Positions 19,567-27,523 of a stretch of DNA of 64,000 nt are shown here, piece by piece (position 1 is the first letter of the stretch; every line of letters starts with the position of its first letter). The DNA comes from Planctomycetota bacterium (GTDB lineage: Bacteria > Planctomycetota > UBA1135). The DNA lies in contig QQUA01000007.1 in the NCBI GenBank assembly GCA_008501825.1, positions 104,370-168,369 on the forward strand, in the 5' to 3' direction. The position numbers and the translations under genes are program-made. The notes under the pieces are model-generated. The model was not told where the DNA came from and searched no databases. It worked only from the letters and a program-made list of their open reading frames with translations.

Positions 19567-20917
19567 GGTGGTTTTCCGACTGGGGGTCGTGCCAAACGGA
19601 AACGACTTGCCGTTGAGGATCCCATTGCCAGGACCAGGTTCCCGGCGGGTCGCTGCTGAACACCTGAAAGCCTTGGGCGTAATGGAATCGTTCCGGCACG
19701 TGGATTTCGGTCGGCCCCTGAACTCCGGCCCGGTTGGAATAGCGAAGTTCGAACCACTGTCGGCTGGGATCGTAAAAATATTCCTCGATGCGGCCGGCCA
19801 CGGCTTGAGGATAAGTCCGAATCATGTGCAATAGGTTGCCGCGCTCATTCCCGGCGGCATCGATCACTCCGAAATCACCGGAGGTATTGCCAATATCGTT
19901 GCTGCGGTCATAAGACCAAGCCATCCAACCGGAGGCGTAGCGATCCATGCTGGCCATCAATTGATCCAGATAGGCCTCATAAGCCGGCGTGTTGGGCGAG
20001 GCGCCGAATTCGCCGATCATCAAAGGGACGCCGTGTCGGTCCGCTTCCCGGGCTTTGATGGACAGCACCAAATCCAACAGCCAAGGTGCGCCGAAGTAGC
20101 CGATGCCTTCGTGCACGATCGGATCGTAGTAGTGGGGGAAATACACCGCGTTGGTATCCCCATAAGCATCCATTTGCGACGGCAAACCTGAGGCGGTGGC
20201 CAAAGCTACGGGTTCGAAAAAGATTCGAGCGTCTGGGTCCTTGGTGCGGATGGCCGCTGAAACGGAACGATAGAAAGGCGCCAGTTTGTGATTCTCGAAG
20301 TAGCCGATGCCCTCGTTGCCGTAAAAGGGTTCGTTCATGAGGTCGTAGCCGATCACCGCCGGGTGGTTCCCAAATCGTTCCGCCACCGCAGCCCAGGCTT
20401 GGGCGTAATGGTCCTGCAATCCGGGATCGTTCCACAGATGGGAAAAGGCCGCTCGGACCGGCGCCTGCAAGTAATTTAGCCACCAGAGGTCGAGAGGAAA
20501 AAAAGGCAAGCCGTCGTCCCAGGTAGCCCATTCCGGAGCGCCGTCGCCTCCGAATTTCGGACCGTAAAGATCTTGGTGGGCATCCAAAACCACTTGCAAA
20601 CCGGCGGCGTGAGCCCAATCGACCCGATCCGCCACCCGATCCAGATAAGCCGAGTCGATTTGCCCCGGCTGCGGTTCCAAGTGCGACCAAAAAATCAGCA
20701 ACCGCACCACGTTGAAACCCCAATCTTGCATACGTTGAAAGTCGGCTTGGGTGTGCCAGCCCAAGCCGCCGGCGGCGGTCTTGGCATTGTTGCTGACGTT
20801 CAAGCCGTGGAGGACGGTTTCTCGTCCCTGGTCATCGAGCAAATAACGGATTTCGGTCTGGCAGGCGCCGAAACACGAGGCCACGGCCAGCAGGATGGGG
20901 AGGAGGGCTTTTTTCAT
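19547..20917 (-). CDS. GH5-family glycosidase, endoglycoceramidase-like lipoprotein
   Basis: This exported lipoprotein (lipobox ending at Cys19 in CFGAC) carries a TIM-barrel glycoside hydrolase 5 domain. Residues HGLNVSNNAK, VLDAHQDLYG and YDLMNEPFYG match the endoglycoceramidase branch. The likely catalytic acid/base is Glu196 (NEP) and the nucleophile Glu303 (MIGEFG). The last roughly 85 residues form a beta-sandwich-like C-terminal domain, as in endoglycoceramidases. The protein would cleave the bond between an oligosaccharide and a lipid such as ceramide or a related glycoside. It is the last gene of a three-gene minus-strand set after a DUF1573 lipoprotein and a sulfatase-fold hydrolase. 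Substrate specificity is inferred. Confidence 0.85.
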   Translation of the reverse strand: MKKALLPILLAVASCFGACQTEIRYLLDDQGRETVLHGLNVSNNAKTAAGGLGWHTQADFQRMQDWGFNVVRLLIFWSHLEPQPGQIDSAYLDRVADRVDWAHAAGLQVVLDAHQDLYGPKFGGDGAPEWATWDDGLPFFPLDLWWLNYLQAPVRAAFSHLWNDPGLQDHYAQAWAAVAERFGNHPAVIGYDLMNEPFYGNEGIGYFENHKLAPFYRSVSAAIRTKDPDARIFFEPVALATASGLPSQMDAYGDTNAVYFPHYYDPIVHEGIGYFGAPWLLDLVLSIKAREADRHGVPLMIGEFGASPNTPAYEAYLDQLMASMDRYASGWMAWSYDRSNDIGNTSGDFGVIDAAGNERGNLLHMIRTYPQAVAGRIEEYFYDPSRQWFELRYSNRAGVQGPTEIHVPERFHYAQGFQVFSSDPPGTWSWQWDPQRQVVSVWHDPQSENHLIQIRP

Positions 20918-20968
20918 CGGGGGAAAGGGATTCCCCCGAGTGTAGCTGACGATCCGGGACCGAGCAGC

Positions 20969-22636
20969 TTAAGGCGTTTCGCAGGGTGCCGGTAAGGGAG
21001 CCACCGGAGGATGGCGCCTCTGCCCTTCTTCCTCCACCGTGACGTAGCCGAGGGAATCAAAAGCCGCTTTCGCGTCTTCCGAATATTGGGGGGCGTAGCG
21101 GTTTTGCAAAGGGGATTGGGGCAGCAAGGCTCGATCCCGTTCGGCCAGTTGGTAATCGCGGCAGAAAGCTTCCACCGCCTGGCGATATCGAGGATCCTCC
21201 GGTTTCAAGGGTTGCAATTCCTTGGGATCCTGAACTCGATCGTAAACCAAATAAATGGGCTGTCGTTGGACGCTCAGCTTCGGATCCAAATACACCTTTC
21301 CTTCCCGCCGCAATCGCTGGCGATCGGGAATCAACTTGCGAATGACGGTGTATCGTTCGTCGCGCCAACCATCGGTAATGTCGATGTCGCCGCGAATGTT
21401 GACCGGGCTGAGAATCCGGCAGAAAGCACCGAGCTCCGATCCTTCCTGATCATCGATCAAGGATCGAAGGGAGCGGCCTTCGGCATGGGGCAGGGGGTCG
21501 ACGCCGGCATAATCCAGCAAAGTCGGACCGATGTCGTAAATCTTGGCCAATTCGGCAATCCGTTTGCCGGGAGGAGTTAGACCGTCGGGCACTCGAAGCA
21601 CCAACGGAATCTTTAGAAGTTCATGGTGCAAATGGGAGCGGTGTCCGATCGAACCGCGATCGAAAAACTCATCGCCGTGATCGGAAGTAATGCAGATGAT
21701 GGTGTTCTCATAGAGTTCCATTTCCTTGAGCTTGTCCAGAATCTGACCGATGTGCCGATCCACCCAGTGGATTTCGGCGTCATAGTTGGCCAAGATGTGG
21801 TGCAGATCCCGCTCGCCGATCAACCGGCGACCTTTGGCGTCCCGAACCTGTTCGCTGAAGTACCAATTTTCCGCTGGAAAGTTCCCTCGATATTCGGGAT
21901 CGAAAGCCTTCTCCAAGCCTTCTTCGGCCGTTTCAGGAATGTGATCGTAGTGGACGTCGAAATAATGCAGGAACAAGAAGAAGGGTTCCTTGCCGCCGTT
22001 TCGTTCCAAAAAGCCCAAGCCGTGTCGATTGATTCGAGGAGAAGTGATGTCCCAATGAGACTTCCGGTCCAAAAAAGCTTGGACTTGAGCCTTGTCCAAA
22101 CCCGGCAAGTTGTTTTGGGCGCGATAGGCTTGGAGGCGTTTTAAATGTTGGTCGACTTCTTGATTGCTCATCATGCCGGAGCGATATTCTTCAAATCCCC
22201 GATCGAAGCCATGCCGAGGGTCCAAATAGGGCCCACTGAAATAACCGGCGGTTTGATATCCGGCTTGCTGGAATTGAGCTGCCAAAGTCTGCCGTAAAGG
22301 ATCCAGGCGGAAATCGTCCTGAATCACTCCGTGGCTGCCGTCAGTCAGGCCGGTGAGCATGGCCATATGAGCCGGCAGCGTCCAGGAAGTCGTCGACCAG
22401 GCATTGTCGAAAGCCACGCCCTCGGCGGCCAGGCTATCCAAATTCGGACTCACCGGAGTATCCACGTATTCGGCCCGGTGGCCATACAAACCCAACCGAT
22501 CCGCCCGCAAGGAATCGATGCTGATCAGCAGCACGTTATAACTTTTGCCACCGCCGAAAAGGCCGGCTTGCCAAAGGCCGATGCCGACTCCGATCAAAGC
22601 GAGCAAAGGAAGAAGGAGGAAAGCCTGCTTGCGCAT
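20969..22636 (-). CDS. Sulfatase-fold hydrolase without formylglycine cysteine
   Basis: This alkaline-phosphatase-superfamily protein of 555 aa has one N-terminal membrane anchor or signal (about residues 4-24) and a periplasmic catalytic domain. The metal-binding start is NVLLISIDSLRADRLG (Asp41). Where classical sulfatases have C-x-P-x-R, this protein has T-L-P-A-H with Thr86 in the nucleophile position, so it cannot be converted to formylglycine. It may be a phosphatase, phosphonate hydrolase or phosphoglycerol transferase-like enzyme. Later metal ligands appear in HYFDVHYDH and TSDHGDEFFDRGSIGH. The gene begins seven bases after the DUF1573 lipoprotein gene ends and lies 51 bases before the GH5 gene. 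Confidence 0.8.
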   Translation of the reverse strand: MRKQAFLLLPLLALIGVGIGLWQAGLFGGGKSYNVLLISIDSLRADRLGLYGHRAEYVDTPVSPNLDSLAAEGVAFDNAWSTTSWTLPAHMAMLTGLTDGSHGVIQDDFRLDPLRQTLAAQFQQAGYQTAGYFSGPYLDPRHGFDRGFEEYRSGMMSNQEVDQHLKRLQAYRAQNNLPGLDKAQVQAFLDRKSHWDITSPRINRHGLGFLERNGGKEPFFLFLHYFDVHYDHIPETAEEGLEKAFDPEYRGNFPAENWYFSEQVRDAKGRRLIGERDLHHILANYDAEIHWVDRHIGQILDKLKEMELYENTIICITSDHGDEFFDRGSIGHRSHLHHELLKIPLVLRVPDGLTPPGKRIAELAKIYDIGPTLLDYAGVDPLPHAEGRSLRSLIDDQEGSELGAFCRILSPVNIRGDIDITDGWRDERYTVIRKLIPDRQRLRREGKVYLDPKLSVQRQPIYLVYDRVQDPKELQPLKPEDPRYRQAVEAFCRDYQLAERDRALLPQSPLQNRYAPQYSEDAKAAFDSLGYVTVEEEGQRRHPPVAPLPAPCETP

Positions 22637-22643
22637 GGAAGCT

Positions 22644-23744
22644 TTAGGAAGGACCGCTTTTTTGGGGAAGGACGAGAACCGGAATCAGTATTTCCGGACT
22701 TTCCGGATCGTTGGTCAGAATCTTCAATGGAAGGGAAGTCGATTGGGTGGGGGCCGGCCCCTTACGGGTCACGGTAATACGGTAACGTCGATTCGGTTCC
22801 AGGCTTTCCATTTCCCAATGCAGGGGTAAATCACCTAGACCTTGCCACTCGACTTTCGGCGCCGGAAATTCCAAGGCAAGATTGCGCTGCCAAAGAATGA
22901 AAGAAGCGGTGGCGGTTTCGCCACTACCGGCCAGCATCAGGCGTTTGGGAGCATAAGCCAAATCAGCTTCCGCGATTCCCTGAACGGTAAACTTCACCGG
23001 CGGAGCTTCCGGCAAATCGGAAGGGATGCGAAACTCTTGATAAAAGGGCCCCAGAGGAAGTTCTTCCGGCGCCGTCACTCGAATTTCATACATGTCTTGC
23101 TCCCCGTCTCCCAAATAACTTTGACTGAGTTCCCAACCGTCGATTTCTTCCGGGACCAGCAATTCAAATTTTTGATCGTCGTGGGCGTTCACCGTGACTC
23201 GCCCCACCGGTCTTTGGCGCGATCCGACCACCCCCAAATTGACCGACCAGGGTTCGGCCCAATAGGGCACCCAGATATCCACTCCCCATTCCAGCAACAA
23301 GGCGGCATAACCTTCGACATAGATCGGGATCGATCCGATTTTTCGCGACACCGGTTCGCGATAGCGGCCGGTGTTCAATTCCAAATGCAAGATCGCTTGT
23401 TCCTTCGGTTGCAGTTGGACGTTGATGCCGTTCGGATCGATGCGAACTTGCTGCTGGCCTTGGGGCCGTTGCGGAAGCTCCAACCGCAGACCGGCACAGG
23501 TGCAGCCGGCCGGGCCGATGCGGGTGAGGTGCAAGGGTTCCGAGCCGCGATTTTGAATTCGATATTGAGCGGCGGTGCGCTGTCCAAAGGGGATCGGCGG
23601 CAATTGCAGGCGTTTGGGTTCCACCTGCAGGGGGGCTTCCGGCAATGCGGTCCATTCGCTTTCGGAATCGGATCCGCACGCCGCCAGGAGCAAGCACAAA
23701 GCCAAGGAACCGAAGCCATTTCGGTTCAAGCGGTTCAAGGGCAT
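22644..23744 (-). CDS. DUF1573 family lipoprotein
   Basis: The protein has 366 aa from the ATG read at 23744, giving a short signal peptide with lipobox LLAAC followed by GSDSESE, so the mature protein is lipid-anchored. The region QYRIQNRGSEPLHLTRIGPA followed by GCTCAG matches DUF1573, an immunoglobulin-like domain. Further beta-rich repeats follow (for example LEFPAPKVEWQGLGDLP and LKILTNDPESPEILIPVLVL). A longer reading frame extends upstream to 24167 but would run antisense into glyA, so I rejected it. DUF1573 proteins are plentiful in planctomycetes and Bacteroidetes without known function. It leads the three-gene set with the sulfatase-fold enzyme and the GH5 glycosidase. Confidence 0.8.
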   Translation of the reverse strand: MPLNRLNRNGFGSLALCLLLAACGSDSESEWTALPEAPLQVEPKRLQLPPIPFGQRTAAQYRIQNRGSEPLHLTRIGPAGCTCAGLRLELPQRPQGQQQVRIDPNGINVQLQPKEQAILHLELNTGRYREPVSRKIGSIPIYVEGYAALLLEWGVDIWVPYWAEPWSVNLGVVGSRQRPVGRVTVNAHDDQKFELLVPEEIDGWELSQSYLGDGEQDMYEIRVTAPEELPLGPFYQEFRIPSDLPEAPPVKFTVQGIAEADLAYAPKRLMLAGSGETATASFILWQRNLALEFPAPKVEWQGLGDLPLHWEMESLEPNRRYRITVTRKGPAPTQSTSLPLKILTNDPESPEILIPVLVLPQKSGPS

Positions 23745-23910
23745 GGCCAGCCCCGGCCGCCTTCGCCGGGTGGCGAAGCGGGAGGCCGAAAACCACCCTG
23801 AAAGGGGGGTGAGGCTGGCGAAACGGCGGAGAATGTCGGCCATCCTGGGGAATATCCTACGAAGGTCGTGGGGTTCCGCTGGCGGCAGGTTTAAGATTTC
23901 AGACTTCCCT

Positions 23911-23944
23911 GGAGAGGCGTTGCCGCTCTCCTTCCTTTTTGTTT
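23911..23944 (+). terminator. Terminator-like hairpin in the glyA leader
   Basis: GGAGAG (23911-23916) can pair with CTCTCC (23926-23931), enclosing a nine-base loop. It is followed by a U-rich tract TTCCTTTTTGTTT. It lies only 14 bases before the glyA start, and the upstream neighbour is divergent, so no upstream plus-strand gene needs terminating. GCGGCA at 23882-23887 can pair with TGCCGC at 23921-23926, which touches the hairpin loop and 3' arm. This fits an attenuator, but a chance hairpin is possible. Confidence 0.4.
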
Positions 23945-23957
23945 GCCGGCCCTTGCC

Positions 23958-25235
23958 ATGACCCACGCCTACCCGCTCGTCGCCGCTCAGGATCCCGAGG
24001 TCCACCAAGCCATGTTGGCCGAATTGCGCCGACAGGAAGAGCAAATCGAGTTGATCGCCAGTGAGAACCACACCAGCCCGGCGGTGTTGGAAGCCCTGGG
24101 TTCGGTGTTGACCAATAAGTACGCCGAAGGCTATCCCGGTCGCAGATATTACGGTGGCTGCGAACACGTGGACACGGCCGAAGATTTGGCCCGGAATCGC
24201 TTGAAGGAGTTATTTGACGCCGAAGCGGCCAACGTACAACCGAGCAGCGGGACCCAAGCCAATCAAGCGGCGATGCTGGCCATGGCCGAACCGGGGGATA
24301 CCATTTTGGCCCTGGAGTTGAATCACGGCGGCCACCTTTCTCACGGCCACCCGAAGAACGCTTCCGGAATCTTCTATAAGTTCGTCCACTACGGCGTCGA
24401 TCCCGAAACCGAGCACCTGGACTATGATCTGGTGCGCAAGCTGGCCAAAGAACATCGGCCGAAGGTTTTGATGGCCGGAGCTTCCGCCTATCCGAGGACC
24501 ATCGATTTCCAAGCCCTCGGCGCCATCGCCAAAGAAGTGGAAGCTCTGTTTCTCGTGGACATGGCTCACATCGCCGGTTTGGTGGCGGTCGATTTGCATC
24601 CCTCGCCGGTACCTCATGCCGACGTGGTCACCATGACCACCCACAAAACTTTGCGCGGCCCTCGGGGCGGCGCCATCGTGTGCAAGAAGGATTGGATCAA
24701 AAAGATCAATTCGGCGGTTTTCCCGGGCAGTCAGGGCGGGCCGCTGATGCACGCCATAGCCGCCAAAGCGGTGGCCTTCCAAGAAGCCTTGGATCCCAGT
24801 TTCCGCCGTTATCAAGAACAAGTGGTAGCCAACGCCAAAGCCTTGGCCGCCGGTTTGGAACAGCGTGGCTGTCGCTTGGTCGGTGGCGGAACCGATAATC
24901 ACTTGATGATGGTGGATTTGCGCGGTCCCAAAGGACCGGGCATCACCGGACGGATTGCCGAGGATTCCTTGCACCGGGCCAACATCACGGTGAACAAGAA
25001 TTTGATTCCCTTCGATCCGGAAAAACCGATGCAGACTTCCGGCATTCGCATGGGAACTCCGGCGGTAACCACGCGGGGATTTGACGTCGACGACATGGAA
25101 CGGTTGTCCGGTTGGATCGACCTCGTGTTGCGGGATCCGGAAAATGAAAAGGTGATCCAAGAAGTGGGCGAAGAAGCCGCCGCCTTGTGCCGCATGAAGC
25201 CGATTTATCCCCACATGGAAGCGGTGCAGTCCTAG
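23958..25235 (+). CDS. glyA: Serine hydroxymethyltransferase
   Basis: This PLP enzyme interconverts serine and glycine while loading one-carbon units on tetrahydrofolate. The conserved blocks are all present: [56 protein letters not shown] and the PLP-lysine segment [14 protein letters not shown]. The length of 425 aa is normal. The ATG at 23958 gives [15 protein letters not shown]; an in-frame TTG five codons upstream is unlikely. A hairpin with a U-rich tail precedes it and a strong terminator follows, so it is probably monocistronic. Confidence in identity is very high. Confidence 0.97.
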   Translation: MTHAYPLVAAQDPEVHQAMLAELRRQEEQIELIASENHTSPAVLEALGSVLTNKYAEGYPGRRYYGGCEHVDTAEDLARNRLKELFDAEAANVQPSSGTQANQAAMLAMAEPGDTILALELNHGGHLSHGHPKNASGIFYKFVHYGVDPETEHLDYDLVRKLAKEHRPKVLMAGASAYPRTIDFQALGAIAKEVEALFLVDMAHIAGLVAVDLHPSPVPHADVVTMTTHKTLRGPRGGAIVCKKDWIKKINSAVFPGSQGGPLMHAIAAKAVAFQEALDPSFRRYQEQVVANAKALAAGLEQRGCRLVGGGTDNHLMMVDLRGPKGPGITGRIAEDSLHRANITVNKNLIPFDPEKPMQTSGIRMGTPAVTTRGFDVDDMERLSGWIDLVLRDPENEKVIQEVGEEAAALCRMKPIYPHMEAVQS

Positions 25236-25272
25236 GTCGAAAAGCCGAACTTTTTCGGACCGGAAAAGACCA

Positions 25273-25307
25273 GCGACCCGGTGGATCACACCGGGTCGCA
25301 TTTTTTT
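25273..25307. terminator. Strong intrinsic terminator after glyA
   Basis: A perfect 11-bp stem (GCGACCCGGTG 25273-25283 with CACCGGGTCGC 25289-25299), a five-base loop and a following run of seven T (25301-25307) form a textbook terminator for glyA. It also lies between convergent genes and may stop transcripts from mtnA on the other strand, although that side lacks a long U tract. Confidence 0.9.
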
Positions 25308-25327
25308 CGGCCGGAAACCGAGGCGGA

Positions 25328-26407
25328 TCAATCGGCCATGTGGTCAGCCATCTTGGAAGCGGTGGGAGCCTCCACCACGCCGCGTTCGGTGATGATGGCG
25401 GTAACCCACTTGGCCGGTGTGACGTCGAAGGCCGGGTTCCAAGCTTCGACTCCTTTCGCCGCCCAGAGCCGTTCTTGGTAGCCGAACACTTCCTCCGCCG
25501 CTCGCTGCTCGATCGGAATGTCCCCGCCGCTGGGGCAATGCATGTCCACCGTGGTGGTTGGTGCAGCGACGTAGAAAGGCACCCCGTGCTCTCGGGCCAA
25601 GACCGCCAAGGGATAGGTCCCGATCTTGTTGGCGACATCGCCGTTGGCGGCGATCCGATCGCTGCCGACCACCACCGCATCAATGCGACCGGAAGCCAAG
25701 GTGGAGGCGGCGGCGCCATCGCACTGCACCGTCACCGGAATGCCGGCCCGATGAAGTTCCCAAGCGGTCAGCCGGGCCCCTTGGAGCAGCGGGCGGGTTT
25801 CGTCGGCGAATACCGAAACTTCCTTGCCCATGGCTTTGGCGGCGTAAACCACGCTAAGGGCGGTTCCCGTTCCGCCAGTGGCCAAAGCTCCGGCGTTGCA
25901 GTGGGTCAAAACCACCGGAGCCGGTCCCAACAAGGCGGCCCCATGGCGGCCGATGGCGAGGCAGAGCTCTTCATCCTCCCGGTGAAATGCCAGGGCTTCC
26001 TGCAACAGGCGAGCGTTCCAATCGGCCGGTTGGCCTTCGCCTGCAGCCGCCAGCCTTTCCCCGAGTTCCTGCACCCGCTTCACGCCGATGGACAGGTTCA
26101 CGGCGGTAGGACGAGCTTCCGCTACCGTGCGGCTGACTTCCCGCAGCTTTTGCAGCCAGCTTTCCGGGCTTTCCTCGCTGCTGCCTTGAATGCCCAGGAT
26201 GACGCCGTAGGCACCGGCGCAACCCAAGGCCGGAGCGCCGCGCACCGCCAAGCGTTGAATCGCCGCCACCATGGTGGGCACGTCTTCGACCCGAAGTTGA
26301 ATTTCCTGGTCGGGCAGCAGACTTTGTTCCAGCATCTGGACGTGCCCGGGGAGCTCGCCGACCCAATCCAGAGTCCGAAATCCTAAATCCAATTGCAGGC
26401 TTTCCAT
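25328..26407 (-). CDS. mtnA: Methylthioribose-1-phosphate isomerase (eIF2B-like)
   Basis: This eIF2B-related isomerase converts 5-methylthioribose-1-phosphate to methylthioribulose-1-phosphate in methionine salvage. Typical blocks are visible: QRLAVRGAPALGCAGAYGV (RGAPA motif), VLTHCNAGALATGG with the catalytic cysteine, ADETRPLLQGARLTAWEL, and VGSDRIAANGDVANKIGTY containing the catalytic aspartate. The length of 359 aa fits. It lies seven bases after purE in an apparent operon with ruvA and the TPR-alphaCTD gene. No other methionine-salvage gene is in the window. A ribose-1,5-bisphosphate isomerase-like role is less likely given the CNAG and TRP motifs. Confidence 0.93.
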   Translation of the reverse strand: MESLQLDLGFRTLDWVGELPGHVQMLEQSLLPDQEIQLRVEDVPTMVAAIQRLAVRGAPALGCAGAYGVILGIQGSSEESPESWLQKLREVSRTVAEARPTAVNLSIGVKRVQELGERLAAAGEGQPADWNARLLQEALAFHREDEELCLAIGRHGAALLGPAPVVLTHCNAGALATGGTGTALSVVYAAKAMGKEVSVFADETRPLLQGARLTAWELHRAGIPVTVQCDGAAASTLASGRIDAVVVGSDRIAANGDVANKIGTYPLAVLAREHGVPFYVAAPTTTVDMHCPSGGDIPIEQRAAEEVFGYQERLWAAKGVEAWNPAFDVTPAKWVTAIITERGVVEAPTASKMADHMAD

Positions 26408-26414
26408 GTCGATC

Positions 26415-26915
26415 TCAGCTTAACTTGCTGGTCAGACCGGCATCCTTGGCCAACACCTTGTCCCGCTGTTGATCGCGGAAGGCGTCCAAACGGGCCGCCA
26501 GTTCGGCGTCGCTGACCGCCAGAATGCGTAAAGCCAACAAGGCGGCGTTTACCGGACCGCCGCGGCCGACTCCGAGGGTGCCGACCGGAACGCCGCCGGG
26601 CATCTGCACCGTGGCCAGCAAAGCATCCATGCCACCGAGCGGGGGGTTGTCCAAAGGAATGCCGAGAACCGGCAGAGTGGTGTGGGCGGCGATGACTCCG
26701 GCCAAGTGGGCCGCTCCACCTGCGGCGCACAACAGCACTTGCAAGCCGTTTTCTCTAGCCTGAGCGGCAAAGCCGGTGGCTTGTTCCGGGGTGCGGTGGG
26801 CACTCAGCACTCGAACGGTCGGCTCGACGCCGAAGTCTCGTAGAGTCTGGACGGCCGGGAGGAGGCGCTCCAAGTCGGAGTCGGAACCCATCAAGATGGC
26901 AACGCGGGCGGTCAT
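26415..26915 (-). CDS. purE: N5-carboxyaminoimidazole ribonucleotide mutase
   Basis: This purine biosynthesis enzyme converts N5-CAIR to CAIR. The N-terminal MGSDSDLERL and SAHRTPEQ motifs, the CAAGGAAHLAGVIAAHTTLP block and the GMDALLATVQMPGGVPVGT loop are diagnostic. The length of 166 aa is standard for the bacterial class I enzyme. It overlaps ruvA by four bases (ATGA), showing translational coupling. No purK is visible in the window, so whether it acts as the N5-CAIR mutase or as the direct carboxylase type is a family inference. The start is the ATG read at 26915. Confidence 0.95.
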   Translation of the reverse strand: MTARVAILMGSDSDLERLLPAVQTLRDFGVEPTVRVLSAHRTPEQATGFAAQARENGLQVLLCAAGGAAHLAGVIAAHTTLPVLGIPLDNPPLGGMDALLATVQMPGGVPVGTLGVGRGGPVNAALLALRILAVSDAELAARLDAFRDQQRDKVLAKDAGLTSKLS

Positions 26916-27502
26916 GAGCTTGAGCTTCGGGATTGCAGGGCAGCGCGAAGAAGTTCTTGAAAGTCAGCTTGAGGACCGAGTTCGCGCCAAACTCGGTCGG
27001 CGGCTTCCCGGGCTTCTCTAGGTCGGAAACCCAGATCTCCCAACACCCGCAACAGGTCGTCGGGAAACAGATCGGCGGCGTCGGTCGAGGACGGCCAAGG
27101 ATTTTTTTCCATGGCCTCACCCAACTCCACCAGCAAACGTTCGGCGGTTTTGCGACCGATGCCCTTCACCGTGGTCAATCGGCCCAGATCACGGCTGCGG
27201 ATGGCTTCGGCCAAAGATTCCGGACCGAGTCCGGAAAGCAGACCGAGAGCCGAAGCCGGGCCGACACCACTGACGCCGAGCAACTGCCGGAACAACCAGC
27301 GTTCTTGGTCGGAGTCAAAGCCGTACAAGGTGAAAGCGTTTTCGGAAACCGCCAGATGCACCAGGAGGCGGTGCTTGGGGCCGGTTCGAAGCGCTGAGCT
27401 GGTGCGGTCGGAGACCAACAGGCGCCAGCCCACGCCTCCTGCGGCGAGAACCACGACTCCCGGTTCCACCAGGGCGACGCGGCCTTCTAGGAATTCGAAC
27501 AC
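26912..27502 (-). CDS. ruvA: Holliday junction branch migration protein RuvA
   Basis: RuvA binds the four-way junction and loads the RuvB helicase. The N-terminal OB-fold domain (residues 1-62) contains FLEGRVALVEPGVVVLAAGG. The two helix-hairpin-helix motifs appear as LLGVSGVGPASALGLLSGL and TVKGIGRKTAERLLVEL. A C-terminal domain III (about 147-196) would contact RuvB. The length of 196 aa fits. Translation starts at a GTG (27502), 21 bases after the preceding gene ends, and the 3' end overlaps purE by four bases. RuvB and RuvC are not in this window. Confidence 0.95.
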   Translation of the reverse strand: MFEFLEGRVALVEPGVVVLAAGGVGWRLLVSDRTSSALRTGPKHRLLVHLAVSENAFTLYGFDSDQERWLFRQLLGVSGVGPASALGLLSGLGPESLAEAIRSRDLGRLTTVKGIGRKTAERLLVELGEAMEKNPWPSSTDAADLFPDDLLRVLGDLGFRPREAREAADRVWRELGPQADFQELLRAALQSRSSSS

Positions 27503-27523
27503 CGGGGTGGGCCGGAGTGGGCT

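Noticed and set aside
22842..23801. A 319-codon plus-strand frame opposite the DUF1573 lipoprotein gene
   Set aside because: It lies antisense to a gene with a signal peptide, lipobox and DUF1573 pattern. Its own translation is rich in arginine, glutamine and phenylalanine with no family match.
23745..24167. Upstream extension of the DUF1573 lipoprotein frame
   Set aside because: It would run antisense into glyA and would place the lipobox signal sequence 140 residues inside the protein. The ATG at 23744 gives a normal lipoprotein signal.
25187..26386. A 399-codon plus-strand frame opposite mtnA
   Set aside because: It is antisense to mtnA, which has all family motifs, and would run through the strong terminator at 25273-25307.
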